From Leucobacter salsicius M1-8 (GTDB lineage Bacteria > Actinomycetota > Actinomycetes > Actinomycetales > Microbacteriaceae), in contig NZ_AOCN01000026.1 of NCBI RefSeq assembly GCF_000350525.1, positions 196,770-260,769 of the forward strand: a stretch of DNA of 64,000 nucleotides, given 5' to 3'. The notes beneath the pieces were generated by a model. The model made no database searches. It was given only the letters and a program-made list of their open reading frames with translations, and was not told the origin of the DNA. Of the stretch, positions 33,389 through 42,921 are shown in pieces. The first letter of the stretch is position 1. Each line of letters begins with the position of its first letter. The translations under genes and the position numbers were made by a program.

Positions 33389-34609
33389 TCATCCCCGCCA
33401 GGCCGGCCGAGGCAACGCCCGCGCGAACGTCTCGGTGACGCGCTCCCACGATTCCGGCTCAACATTCCAGAGCTTGACGTGCTCTCCGCGGTCCACGAGA
33501 CGCAGGTGCACGAGCCCCGGGCAGAGCTCAGCCAGCCGCTCAGCGCCGGCCGAGGGAACGAATGTGTCGCCTCGGCTTGCGTGAATCAGGGTGGGTACGC
33601 GCAGGTCGCGGGCAAGGGTCTCCGGCGTCACCTGTGACAGGTCGATTCCCTCGGCGGCATCCGTCGACACGACACCGCGCTCGATGAGCGACATCCCCAG
33701 GCGCGCAAGGAAGCCCGGCGCGCGGTGCAATCGCGCCTGGTGTTCGAGTAGCCCCGGCCAGTCAACGGCAGGTGAATCGAGGATGAGACCGTCGATCCGG
33801 TCGCGGTGCGCACCCCGTGCTGCCGCAACGAGGCATGCGGTCGCACCCATCGACCAGCCCACGAGGGTCACACGGTTCGCCCCGTGCTTGAGCGCGTACT
33901 TTACTGCGGCGTCGACGTCTTGGGCCTCCGTGACACCAAACCCGTAGCGACCACTCTCCCCCGCCGGCGCGCCCGGATCATTGCGGTAGCTCACCACCAG
34001 ACTGGTGATGCCCGCCCGCGCAAGCGGCGCCACTCCGCGCAGAGTCTCCGCCGGCAGCGCGCCGCGGCCGTGCACGTGGATCGCCCAGCGGCCCCTGCGC
34101 CCCGGGCGCGCACGCCGGGCGGGCCGCAGGATCCAGGCGGGGGCAGGGCCACCATCGAGCGGCAGTGACACCTCCTCGACACCGCTGATATCGGCGTTCT
34201 CCTCCGCAAGCACCTGCGCCGAGGGATACCACCAGCCCGTGATCCGGCACCGCTCACCCTCGCGCAGTTGCCCCGCATCGACCGAGATGATCTCGCGCGC
34301 GACGAGACCTGCCGAACGACCCAGTACCTGGCCGAGCCGTGCGTGGCCGCCGTCCCAGAGCAGGCCATACCGCCCCGGCAACGCGACGTCTGGCCCGCGC
34401 AGCCACACCACAGGGGTGTCGCCGACCCGGCCGAGGCGCGCAACTTCCGTGGGGACCGCGGGGCGCTCCACCGGAGTTGCCACCGCCCGCGCAAACACCG
34501 CGCTCCCCGCGAGCACCGCGCCCGCGGCGATTGCCCCGCCGGCCACCAGCCCGGCCGCCGCAATCATGCCCCAGTTACCGCCAAGATTCCCTGCCGCACG
34601 CTCACGCAT
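33389..34609 (-). CDS. Membrane-anchored alpha/beta hydrolase
   Basis: A 406-residue protein with an N-terminal transmembrane segment (about 15-45) and a hydrolase domain from about 170 on. Nucleophile Ser253 is in LVGWSMGATA. An acidic residue is in HASRGDTFVP and the His in DRGEHVKLW. The middle region (about 55-165) is an all-beta stretch specific to this group. The substrate is unknown; an ester, thioester or peptide is possible. GGAGG lies seven bases before the ATG. It is divergent from the DUF3000 gene. Confidence 0.85.
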   Translation of the reverse strand: MRERAAGNLGGNWGMIAAAGLVAGGAIAAGAVLAGSAVFARAVATPVERPAVPTEVARLGRVGDTPVVWLRGPDVALPGRYGLLWDGGHARLGQVLGRSAGLVAREIISVDAGQLREGERCRITGWWYPSAQVLAEENADISGVEEVSLPLDGGPAPAWILRPARRARPGRRGRWAIHVHGRGALPAETLRGVAPLARAGITSLVVSYRNDPGAPAGESGRYGFGVTEAQDVDAAVKYALKHGANRVTLVGWSMGATACLVAAARGAHRDRIDGLILDSPAVDWPGLLEHQARLHRAPGFLARLGMSLIERGVVSTDAAEGIDLSQVTPETLARDLRVPTLIHASRGDTFVPSAGAERLAELCPGLVHLRLVDRGEHVKLWNVEPESWERVTETFARALPRPAWRG

Positions 34610-34715
34610 TGCTGGCCTCCCTTGATTCGATATCGATCACTCCGCCACCCGTCGCTTCGTGCTTCACCGGCGTGGCGACGATAAGTTCCTCACAGCAAAC
34701 TCTAGTGTTCCGAGT

Positions 34716-35327
34716 GTGATGGCAAGGATCGCGGGCGAACCCGCCGTGTTCGCAGCCGCCTCAGCGCAGGTGCGCGACGCGCGGTTACGCAGCGAGCTTA
34801 CGACCCGTGAGATCGCATCGCCAGACCACATCGCCCCCCATTCGGTGGCGATAGCGGCAGCGATCTCCCGTGGACCCCACCACCCGGGCACCGTCCCCGA
34901 ACTCGCATCGCCGTTCGGTTCCGGCAGATTCTTGCTGCTGCACGATCCGGCCTCACGCGACGAATGGGGCGCTGACTTTCGGGTCGTGTGTTTCGCGCAG
35001 GCCCCCCTCGAACAAGAGATCGGCGTCGACCCGTTCATCTCGGATGTCGCATGGTCCTGGCTCGTCGACGCACTCGATACGCACGGAGCCGAGTATCGTT
35101 ATCTCTCGGGGACGGCGACCAAGACCCTGTCGAGCGGCTTCGGCTCGCTCGCACAACAGGGGGACGCCGCACAGATTGAGCTGCGCGCCTCGTGGACGCC
35201 GCTCGGTACAGACTTTGCGGCCCACGCGGAGGCCTGGTCTGAACTGCTCTGCCTGCTTGGCGGACTCCCCCACCACGAAGGTATCGAATCGATTGCCGCG
35301 CATCGCGCGCGGACGCGGGGGAAATGA
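34716..35327 (+). CDS. DUF3000 family protein
   Basis: A cytosolic protein of about 203 residues, conserved in actinobacteria next to ribonuclease D. No catalytic motif is recognisable. Visible features are the opening ARIAGEPAVFAAASAQ and the middle SGRFLLLHDPASRDEWG. I chose GTG 34716 because a TAGTGT box ends seven bases before it; the next codon, ATG 34719, is equally possible. Its stop overlaps the rnd start (ATGA), so the two proteins are co-translated. The conserved pairing hints at RNA metabolism, but function is unknown. Confidence 0.85.
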   Translation: MMARIAGEPAVFAAASAQVRDARLRSELTTREIASPDHIAPHSVAIAAAISRGPHHPGTVPELASPFGSGRFLLLHDPASRDEWGADFRVVCFAQAPLEQEIGVDPFISDVAWSWLVDALDTHGAEYRYLSGTATKTLSSGFGSLAQQGDAAQIELRASWTPLGTDFAAHAEAWSELLCLLGGLPHHEGIESIAAHRARTRGK

Positions 35328-36523
35328 CAAAGCGAATGGTTGCGCAATCCGAACTCCAGGCGAACTGGACGTTCGTTACCGATGATGCGGGCGTCGAGAC
35401 GGCCGCCGCGGCGCTGGCCGCGGGCAACGGCCCCGTGGGCGTGGATGCCGAGCGGGCCTCGGGCTACCGCTACGGCGGCGAGGCCTATCTCGTGCAGATG
35501 TACCGCCGGGGTTCAGGCACGTTCCTGTTCGATCCAGTGGGCATCGACAACTTTGCTCCCCTCGCGAAGGCACTGGCCGACACCGAGTGGATTTTTCATG
35601 CGGCCACGCAAGACATCCCCTGCCTCGACGCGATCGGGCTCCACCCCCCGCAGCTGTTTGACACCGAACTCGCGGCGAGGCTGCTCGGCTACGAGCGCGT
35701 GGGCCTCGGCGCGATCGCCGAGAAACTTCTCGACGTAAACCTCGAAAAGGCCTACTCCGCGGCCGATTGGTCCACGCGACCCCTGCCTGAGGCGTGGCTC
35801 GAGTATGCGGCGCTCGATGTCGTATTGCTGCCGGATCTGCGCGACCTCGTACAGAGCGAACTGGAGCAGCAGGGCAAGCTCGAGTTTGCCAGCCAGGAGT
35901 TCACCGCGGTGCTCAATCAGAAGCCGAAGCCTGCCCCGGTCGATCCGTGGCGCAAGCTCTCGGGCACGCAGGCGCTGCGCACCCCGCGGTCACTCGCGCT
36001 CGCACGCGAGCTCTGGATCACGCGCGATGCGCTCGCGCAGGAGCGCGACATCGCTCCGGGGCGACTGATTCCAGATCGCTCGATTATCGCGGCGGCTGCC
36101 GCGAATCCTCGTTCCCCCGAGGACCTGAGCCGGCTCGCAACGTTCAAGGGCCGCGAGAGCCGCACTGAGCTCATGCGCTGGTGGAAGGCGATTCTCAGGG
36201 CGAAGACCACTCCAGATCTTCCCGGCCCGCGACCCCGAGACCCCGACTCCATCCCGCACCATCGCGGCTGGGCCGAGCGGCACCCCGAGGCCGCGGCCCG
36301 CCTCGCGATCGCCCGTGTCGCGATTGAGGAAGAAGCCGAACAGCGCAACATTCCCACCGAGAACCTGCTCAAGCCGGCCCTGGTGCGCGCACTCGCCTGG
36401 GAACCGCCGCGCGACGGCTCCATCGAAGACATCGAACGGCGTCTCAAAGAGCTGGGGGCGCGGGATTGGCAGATTAGCATTACTGCACCAATTCTTGCCG
36501 CCACTTTTGTAGCTTCCCTATAA
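35324..36523 (+). CDS. rnd: Ribonuclease D-like 3'-5' exonuclease with HRDC domain
   Basis: A 399-residue DEDDy exonuclease. The first acidic motif is VGVDAERASGYRYGG, the second is HAATQDIPCLDAIG, and the third is EYAALDVVLLPDL with its Tyr. One HRDC domain follows (about 215-290) and a second helical domain ends the protein. RNase D trims tRNA precursors. The start overlaps the DUF3000 stop. Glu replaces the usual partner in DAE, as in other family members. Confidence 0.93.
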   Translation: MTKRMVAQSELQANWTFVTDDAGVETAAAALAAGNGPVGVDAERASGYRYGGEAYLVQMYRRGSGTFLFDPVGIDNFAPLAKALADTEWIFHAATQDIPCLDAIGLHPPQLFDTELAARLLGYERVGLGAIAEKLLDVNLEKAYSAADWSTRPLPEAWLEYAALDVVLLPDLRDLVQSELEQQGKLEFASQEFTAVLNQKPKPAPVDPWRKLSGTQALRTPRSLALARELWITRDALAQERDIAPGRLIPDRSIIAAAAANPRSPEDLSRLATFKGRESRTELMRWWKAILRAKTTPDLPGPRPRDPDSIPHHRGWAERHPEAAARLAIARVAIEEEAEQRNIPTENLLKPALVRALAWEPPRDGSIEDIERRLKELGARDWQISITAPILAATFVASL

Positions 36524-36569
36524 GGAATTTCACCACTAGTCGCCACATTCCGCGACTTTTCAGGTAGCG

Positions 36570-36600
36570 TTACCCTCCGTGAGACTTAGTCTCATATGAT
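36570..36600 (+). promoter_or_regulatory. Beta-oxidation promoter with a palindromic operator
   Basis: A perfect 15-bp palindrome TGAGACTTAGTCTCA (36580-36594) sits between a possible -35 (TTACCC, 36570-36575) and the -10 TATGAT (36595-36600). A repressor bound here would block the promoter. A TetR- or GntR-type regulator that senses acyl-CoA is the natural candidate, but none is encoded nearby. Confidence 0.7.
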
Positions 36601-36636
36601 GGGATTCACGCAGATCACATACCTGATGGAGGCGAA

Positions 36637-37839
36637 GTGGCCGCAATGAGAGATGTCGTATTCGTAGACGGGGTGCGAACCCCGTTCGGTCGCGCAGGCG
36701 AGAAGGGCATGTACGCGTCAACGCGCGCAGATGACCTGGCCGTGAAAGCGCTGCAGGGACTTATGGAGCGTAATCCCGCGCTCGATCCGGCACGCGTCGA
36801 TGACGTAGGTATTGCTGCGACCACACAGCAGGGCGACCAGGGGCTCACCCTCGGCCGCACGGTGTCGATTCTCGCTGGCCTGCCGGTCACCGTGCCCGGT
36901 TTTGCGCTCGATCGCATGTGCGCGGGCGCGCTCACTGTCGCATCCTTTATGGGTGCGGCGATCGGTTCCGGACAGTACGACATCGCCGTCGCTGGCGGCG
37001 TGGAACACATGGGCCACCACCCGATCGGGCTCGATGCCGACCCCAACCCGCGGTTCGTCGCCGAGAAGCTCGTGAGCCCCGACGCCCTCAACATGGGTGT
37101 GACCGCCGAGCGCCTACACGACCGCTTCCCTGAGCTGACCAAGGAGCGTGCCGACACCTTCGGAATGTTGAGCCAGCACAAGGTGCAAGCCGCCTACGAT
37201 CGCGGAGACATTCAGGCCGACCTGGTGCCCGTAGCGCTGCGCTCGGCCGAGGGCTGGGGACTCGCTACCGAGGACGAGGGCCGCCGGCCACAGACCACGA
37301 TGGAGGGCCTCGCGTCGCTCAAGACGCCGTTCCGCCCGCACGGACGTGTGACGGCGGGCAACGCTTCGCCCCTCACTGATGGTGCCACCATGTCGCTTCT
37401 CGCGGGAGCCGACACCGCAAAGGAACTCGGTCTCACCGCCAAGATGCGCATGGTCGGATTCGCCTTTGCTGGCGTGCAGCCCGAGGTGATGGGACTCGGT
37501 CCAATCCCTTCCACAGAGAAGGCGCTGAAACGCGCTGGGCTCACGATCAACGACATTGGGCTCTTCGAACTGAACGAGGCATTCGCCGTTCAGGTGCTCT
37601 CCTTTACCGATCACTTCGGCATTGCCGACGACGATCCCCGCGTCAACCCGTGGGGTGGCGCGATCGCCATCGGTCACCCACTCGCGGCAACCGGCGTGCG
37701 TCTGATGATCCAGCTGGCACGCCAGTTCGCCGAGCGCCCGGATGTGCGCTACGGCGTCACGGCAATGTGCGTGGGGCTCGGCCAGGGTGGTACCGCCATT
37801 TGGGAGAACCCACACTTTGACGGCAAGAAGAGGAAGTAA
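36637..37839 (+). CDS. fadA: Acetyl-CoA C-acyltransferase (3-ketoacyl-CoA thiolase)
   Basis: A 400-residue thiolase. Catalytic Cys95 is in LDRMCAGALT, the His is in GGAIAIGHPLAATG and the second Cys is in TAMCVGLGQGG. It cleaves 3-ketoacyl-CoA in the last step of fatty acid beta-oxidation. The start is GTG 36637, four bases after GGAGG; ATG 36646 is possible. It is followed six bases later by the multifunctional FadB-like gene, so both make the beta-oxidation complex. Confidence 0.95.
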   Translation: MAAMRDVVFVDGVRTPFGRAGEKGMYASTRADDLAVKALQGLMERNPALDPARVDDVGIAATTQQGDQGLTLGRTVSILAGLPVTVPGFALDRMCAGALTVASFMGAAIGSGQYDIAVAGGVEHMGHHPIGLDADPNPRFVAEKLVSPDALNMGVTAERLHDRFPELTKERADTFGMLSQHKVQAAYDRGDIQADLVPVALRSAEGWGLATEDEGRRPQTTMEGLASLKTPFRPHGRVTAGNASPLTDGATMSLLAGADTAKELGLTAKMRMVGFAFAGVQPEVMGLGPIPSTEKALKRAGLTINDIGLFELNEAFAVQVLSFTDHFGIADDDPRVNPWGGAIAIGHPLAATGVRLMIQLARQFAERPDVRYGVTAMCVGLGQGGTAIWENPHFDGKKRK

Positions 37840-37845
37840 GGCGAC

Positions 37846-39981
37846 ATGACTGACTACAGCAAGATCGATTTCAGCCCGCTCATCGCGGCCTCTGCTGATG
37901 AGGTCGTCACTGAATCATTCGTGCGCGACGTCGCGCTCCCCTCGGGGGGCACGCTCGCGCTCATCACCATCGATAACGGTCGGGATCACACCCGCCCCAG
38001 CACCCTGGGTCCCCGAACCCTCCAGGGCCTGTCCGAAACGCTCGACGCGCTGAGCGCCCGCGCCGCCGCGGGTGAGATCGCAGCCATCGCGATCACCGGC
38101 AAGCCGTTCATCTTTGCGGCAGGAGCAGACCTCTCGAAGGTATCCACGCTCGCCACCCCCGAAAATGCGCGCCTGATGGCTCAGTTCGGGCACTACGTGC
38201 TCGGCAAGTTCCGCAGCATCGGCGTACCCTCGTTCGCCTTTGTAAATGGCCTGGCCCTCGGCGGGGCAATGGAGATCGCGCTCAACTGCGACTACCGCAC
38301 GCTTGACTCGTCCGCCGCGGCACTCGCATTTCCCGAGGTGTTTCTCGGCATCATCCCCGGCTGGGGCGGGGCGACCCTCGTGCCCAACCTCATTGGGATC
38401 GAGAACGCCCTCGAGGTTATCGTCACGAATCCGCTCAAGAACAACCGCATGCTCAAGCCCGCGCAGGCGCTTGAACTCGGCCTCTTCGACCAGATGTTTG
38501 GCGCCGCGAGCTTCATCGAACAATCCATTGTCTGGGCTGACCGAGTCGTATCGGGCGCCGAGAAGGTATCGCGTCCGCACGTTCCCGGCAAGCTCGAGCG
38601 TCTCACGAAGTGGCCCGTGGCAATCAAGGTTGCCCGCGACACCCTTCGCGCCCGCATCGGCACCGCGGCCAAGTCACCGTATGTCGCCCTCGATCTACTC
38701 GCGGCCGCAAAGGACGGCGACATCGAGCGCGGATTCGAGCGCGAAGATGAGGCGCTGGCCGAGCTCATCTCGGGTGACCAGTTTGCCGCCTCGATCTACG
38801 CGTTCGATCTGGTGCAGAAGCGGGCCAAGCGCCCCGCAGGTGCCCCGGATAAGGCGCTCGCAAACCCCGTCCGCAAGGTCGGCGTCATCGGAGCAGGGCT
38901 CATGGCCAGCCAGTTCGCGCTGCTGTTTGCGCGCAAGTTGCGGGTGCCCGTGCTCATTACCGATCTCGACCAGTCACGGGTCGACAAGGGCCTCGACTAC
39001 ATCCGCGGTGAGATCGACAAGCTCGAGCAGAAAGGGCGACTCTCCCCCGACGATGCCAACCAAGTGCGCGCACTCGTGCACGGCACGACGGACAAGACCG
39101 AGTACGCCGACTGCGACTGGGTCATCGAGGCCGTGTTCGAAGAGCTCTCGGTGAAGCAGCAGGTCTTCGCGGAGATCGAGCCCATCATTTCTGAGACCGC
39201 GGTCCTGGCGACGAACACCTCGTCGCTCTCGGTCCACGAGATCGGCCAAAACCTCGCTCACCCTGAGCGACTTGTCGGGTTCCACTTCTTCAACCCGGTC
39301 GCGGTCATGCCCCTCATCGAGGTCGTCAAGACGCCCGACACGGACGACTCGACCCTGTCGACCGCCATGGTGGTGGCACGCAAGCTCGGTAAGAGCGCCG
39401 TTATCACGGCCGACCGGCCCGGCTTCGTCGTGAACCGCCTGCTCGCAAAGGTCATGGGCGAGGCTGCACGCGCGCTCGATGAGGGCACGCCGATGCCCGT
39501 CGTCGAACGTGCACTCGCCCCCATCGGGCTCCCGATGGGACCGTTCGAGCTGATCGATCTCGTCGGCTGGAAGGTGGCGGCACACGTGCAGGACACGATG
39601 GTACACGCGTTCCCCGACCGGTTCTATGCGTCCCAGAACCTGCACAAGCTCGCCGAGGTCGAGGCGCCGCTCGTCAAGTCGAAGCACGGCAAGATCGAGG
39701 ACCTCTCGAAGGCAGCCAAGAAGGCGATCACGCTGGGCGATCACCAGGTCAGCGAGGCCGAGATCCTTACACGGGTCGAGAATGAACTCGCCGGGGAGAT
39801 CAAAATCATGCTCGATGAGGGCGTCGTCGCGGCGGCCGAGGACATCGATCTGTGCCTGATCCTGGGTGCCGGCTGGCCGTTCCAGGCGGGCGGGGCAACC
39901 CCGTACCTTGACCGTGCGGGGGCGAGCGAGCGCGTCTTCGGTGCGACGTTCCACCAGCCTCCCGTGGCAGGGCACCGCTAG
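37846..39981 (+). CDS. fadB: Multifunctional enoyl-CoA hydratase / 3-hydroxyacyl-CoA dehydrogenase
   Basis: A 711-residue two-part enzyme. The N-terminal crotonase domain (about 15-290) has the oxyanion-hole segments ITGKPFIFAAGADLSK and NGLALGGAMEIAL, with catalytic-type Glu in FPEVFLGIIPGWGG. The NAD-binding dehydrogenase begins at VGVIGAGLMASQFA (about 345) and has the HFFNPVAVMPLIEVV signature. The C-terminal dehydrogenase domains follow. It hydrates and then oxidises the chain to 3-ketoacyl-CoA for the thiolase. It is of normal length for FadB/FadJ. Confidence 0.95.
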   Translation: MTDYSKIDFSPLIAASADEVVTESFVRDVALPSGGTLALITIDNGRDHTRPSTLGPRTLQGLSETLDALSARAAAGEIAAIAITGKPFIFAAGADLSKVSTLATPENARLMAQFGHYVLGKFRSIGVPSFAFVNGLALGGAMEIALNCDYRTLDSSAAALAFPEVFLGIIPGWGGATLVPNLIGIENALEVIVTNPLKNNRMLKPAQALELGLFDQMFGAASFIEQSIVWADRVVSGAEKVSRPHVPGKLERLTKWPVAIKVARDTLRARIGTAAKSPYVALDLLAAAKDGDIERGFEREDEALAELISGDQFAASIYAFDLVQKRAKRPAGAPDKALANPVRKVGVIGAGLMASQFALLFARKLRVPVLITDLDQSRVDKGLDYIRGEIDKLEQKGRLSPDDANQVRALVHGTTDKTEYADCDWVIEAVFEELSVKQQVFAEIEPIISETAVLATNTSSLSVHEIGQNLAHPERLVGFHFFNPVAVMPLIEVVKTPDTDDSTLSTAMVVARKLGKSAVITADRPGFVVNRLLAKVMGEAARALDEGTPMPVVERALAPIGLPMGPFELIDLVGWKVAAHVQDTMVHAFPDRFYASQNLHKLAEVEAPLVKSKHGKIEDLSKAAKKAITLGDHQVSEAEILTRVENELAGEIKIMLDEGVVAAAEDIDLCLILGAGWPFQAGGATPYLDRAGASERVFGATFHQPPVAGHR

Positions 39982-39999
39982 CCCACCGCATCAACGATC

Positions 40000-40035
40000 A
40001 AGCGCCCTACCCCGAGCGATTGGGGTAGGGCGCTT
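40000..40035 (+). terminator. Terminator after fadB
   Basis: A perfect 14-bp stem (40000-40013 with 40022-40035) followed by T residues. Confidence 0.92.
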
Positions 40036-40105
40036 TTCTGTCGCATCCCGACGAGCGGGGGCCCGGCGAAGCCGCCGCCAGGATCGTACCCTGCTGCAGG
40101 AACGC

Positions 40106-40141
40106 AAAAGCCCCACGGGACCGAAGTCCTGTGGGGCTTTT
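40106..40141 (-). terminator. Terminator after qcrB
   Basis: A 16-bp stem with one wobble (40106-40121 with 40126-40141). On the minus strand the loop is TTCG and the stem ends in TTTT. Confidence 0.92.
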
Positions 40142-40152
40142 ACTAGTGAGTC

Positions 40153-41766
40153 TTAGTGACCCTCGTGGCCACCCTGCTCGATCTCACCCTTGCTCGGGGG
40201 AACGATGCGATCCTCGAAGAACCAGCGGCTGAAGCCGGCACGGAGACGCTCGCCGAACGAGATTCGGCCATTGTCATCGGGGCGCAGCATGAGCGGTGCG
40301 TAGTCGTGGTAGCTGACGAGCTCCCACGATTCGTACTCGTCCATGGGCTTGTGCACCTCGACGAACTCGCCGCCGGGGAGCTGCACAATGCGGCCCGATT
40401 CGTACCCGTGCAGAGCGATCGCACGGTCCTTCTTCTGCAGGCCGAGGCAGATGCGCTTCGCAAGGAAGTACGCAACGATCGGTCCGAGAATCAGCAGCGC
40501 CTGGAGGGTGTGAATCACGCCTTCCATGGAGAGCTGGAAGTGGGTTGCCATGATGTCGGAGCTTGCGCCTGCCCACATCACTGCGTAGAACGTGACACCG
40601 GCTGCACCGATCGCGGTACGCGTGGGAGCGTTACGCGGGCGGTCGAGCAAGTGGTGCTCGCGCTTGTCACCGGTGACCCAGGCCTCGATGAAGGGGTAGA
40701 TCATGACGAGGACAATGAAGCCACCCATGATGATCATCGGCACCAGCATGTTCCATGACCAGGTGAAGCCGAACCACTCGGTTTCCCACCCGGGCGGAAT
40801 CAGGCGCAGCATGCCGTCAGCAAAGCCGATGTACCAGTCAGGCTGGGTACCAGCAGACACCGGTGAGGGGTCGTAGGGACCGTACGCCCAGATCGCGTTG
40901 ATCCCGAAGATCGAAGCGATCAAAACGATGACACCGAAGACGATGAAGAAGAAGCCGCCAGCCTTCGCCGCGTACACGGGGAGGACGGGGAAGCCAACAA
41001 CGTTCTGCTGCGTCTTGCCGGGCCCAGGGTACTGGGTGTGCTTGTGGATAACCACGAACGCGAGGTGCAGTGCGACAAACAGGATAACCAGTGCAGGCAG
41101 CAGCATGATGTGCAGCATGTACAGGCGACCCACGATGTCGGTGCCCGGGAACTCGCCACCGAAGAACAGGAACGAGAAGAACGTGCCCACAACCGGCATC
41201 GACTTGAGCAGGCCATCGATGATGCGGAGGCCGTTGCCCGAAAGCACATCGTCGGGAAGCGAGTAGCCGGTGAAGCCCTCGGCCATCGCAAGGATGAAGA
41301 GAACGAAACCGATAACCCAGTTGAGCTCACGCGGCTTGCGGAACGCACCCGTGAAGAAGATGCGCAGCATGTGCAGGCCGATCGACGCCACGAACAGCAG
41401 CGCTGCCCAGTGGTGTACCTGACGCATCAGCAGACCGCCACGCACCGAGAACGAGATGTCCATAGTGGAGGCCATGGCCGCCGACATCTCGACGCCCTTC
41501 ATGGGGACGTAGGGGCCGTTGTACACGACCTCAGCCATCGTCGCCTGGAAGAACAGGGTCAGGAAGGTGCCCGAGAGGAGGATGACGACAAAGCTGTACA
41601 GCGCCACCTCACCCAGGAGGAACGACCAGTGGTCAGGGAAGACCTTGCGGCCGAATTCCTTGACGGCACCGCTGATGCTGGTGCGCTCGTCGATATAGTT
41701 TGCCGCGGCTGCAGTGAAACGGCTGGAGCCGTTCTTCGCCGGGGTCTCTGTTACGGTGCTGCTCAC
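40153..41766 (-). CDS. qcrB: Cytochrome bc1 complex cytochrome b subunit
   Basis: A 537-residue membrane subunit that oxidises menaquinol. The N-terminal eight-helix region has the haem-binding His pairs (RQVHHWAALLFVASIGLHMLR and the later MLPALVILFVALHLAFVVIHKH). The PEWY-equivalent quinol-site segment is PDWYIGF. A long actinobacterial C-terminal extension (about 400-537) includes two more helices and a cytoplasmic tail. The ATG overlaps the qcrA stop. It works in a supercomplex with cytochrome aa3 encoded nearby. Confidence 0.97.
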   Translation of the reverse strand: MSSTVTETPAKNGSSRFTAAAANYIDERTSISGAVKEFGRKVFPDHWSFLLGEVALYSFVVILLSGTFLTLFFQATMAEVVYNGPYVPMKGVEMSAAMASTMDISFSVRGGLLMRQVHHWAALLFVASIGLHMLRIFFTGAFRKPRELNWVIGFVLFILAMAEGFTGYSLPDDVLSGNGLRIIDGLLKSMPVVGTFFSFLFFGGEFPGTDIVGRLYMLHIMLLPALVILFVALHLAFVVIHKHTQYPGPGKTQQNVVGFPVLPVYAAKAGGFFFIVFGVIVLIASIFGINAIWAYGPYDPSPVSAGTQPDWYIGFADGMLRLIPPGWETEWFGFTWSWNMLVPMIIMGGFIVLVMIYPFIEAWVTGDKREHHLLDRPRNAPTRTAIGAAGVTFYAVMWAGASSDIMATHFQLSMEGVIHTLQALLILGPIVAYFLAKRICLGLQKKDRAIALHGYESGRIVQLPGGEFVEVHKPMDEYESWELVSYHDYAPLMLRPDDNGRISFGERLRAGFSRWFFEDRIVPPSKGEIEQGGHEGH

Positions 41767-42875
41767 TTGAGGCGCTCCCAGAAGCTCGGGCCAACAGGTT
41801 CATGAAAATCGCTCTGAGCGACGAGGTAGCCCTCTTCGTCCACCGTGATGGGCAGCTGAGGCAGCGGCCGCTTCGCGGGACCGAAGACCACCTTGGCGTG
41901 CTCGGAAACATCGAACTGCGACTGGTGGCAGGGGCAGAGAAGGTGGTGGGTGTGCTGCTCGTAGAGCGCAACCGGGCAACCAACGTGCGTGCACACCTTC
42001 GAGTATGCGACGATGCCGTCGTACGACCACGACTCGCGCTCGGGAAGCTCCTTGAGCTCCGACTGATCGAGACGCATCAGCAACACGATGGCCTTGGCCT
42101 TCGCATCGAGGAAGTTCTCGCTACCGCCACGCTCTTCAGCGTTGAGCGTTGCGAAGTCCTCGTGAGTCAGGTTCTCGGGAATCACGTGGAATGCCGAGCC
42201 GATCGTGACCTCGCTGGCCTTGATCGGGACACCGGATGGGTCGCGCGCCAGGCGCAGGCCCTTGGTCCACATGGTGTTCTTGAGCAGCTCTACCGGATCT
42301 TCGTCCTGCGGCGCGAGACCGCGCAGCAGCGTGATGCCCGGGATCGGGAACGCAATCAGTGCACCGATCAAGCTGTTACGCACGAGCGAGCGACGGGAGA
42401 AGCCCGACTCCTCGTTCGATACCTCGAAGACCTCAACTGCGGCCTTACGGGTTTCCTCATCACTCGCAACCGGGTGGCGCATATCGATCGACTCGTGATC
42501 CGCCATCAGTGCCTTGCCCCAGTGGACTGCACCGATACCTACGGCGAGGAGCGCGAGCGCCATGCCGAGGCCCACGAAGAGCGTGTGGAGCCGAATCGCC
42601 ATGAGTTCGCCCGTTTCAATCGGGAAGAACATGTAGGCGAGAACAGCACCGAGGCTACCCGCGATCGAGATGTAGAAAAGCGAGTAGACGACGCGCTCTG
42701 CCTGCTTCGCCTTCTTCGGATCGAGATCCGTAACGCGCTTGCGGTGCGGGGGAAGGCCCGGATTCTGCACGGCATCGGATGAAATAACGGCGGTTCCCGC
42801 CGAAACATCTACCGCTCCGTGGCCCTGGGCGGCGACAACGGCGTCGCCGCCGTTGTTCTTCGCTTCCTCTGCCAT
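41763..42875 (-). CDS. qcrA: Cytochrome bc1 complex Rieske iron-sulfur subunit
   Basis: A protein of about 370 residues. Three transmembrane helices at about 65-190 are typical of actinobacterial QcrA. The Rieske 2Fe-2S site is CTHVGCPVAL with CPCHQSQF near residues 305-330. I chose ATG 42875 because AAGGAG stands just before it; the upstream ATG 42899 lacks a Shine-Dalgarno. The N-terminal 45 residues are hydrophilic and variable. It transfers electrons from quinol to the cytochrome c subunit. Confidence 0.96.
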   Translation of the reverse strand: MAEEAKNNGGDAVVAAQGHGAVDVSAGTAVISSDAVQNPGLPPHRKRVTDLDPKKAKQAERVVYSLFYISIAGSLGAVLAYMFFPIETGELMAIRLHTLFVGLGMALALLAVGIGAVHWGKALMADHESIDMRHPVASDEETRKAAVEVFEVSNEESGFSRRSLVRNSLIGALIAFPIPGITLLRGLAPQDEDPVELLKNTMWTKGLRLARDPSGVPIKASEVTIGSAFHVIPENLTHEDFATLNAEERGGSENFLDAKAKAIVLLMRLDQSELKELPERESWSYDGIVAYSKVCTHVGCPVALYEQHTHHLLCPCHQSQFDVSEHAKVVFGPAKRPLPQLPITVDEEGYLVAQSDFHEPVGPSFWERLK

Positions 42876-42921
42876 GTTGCTCCTTGACTCCTGACTCATG
42901 AATTCTTGTCTGCGTTGTCGA

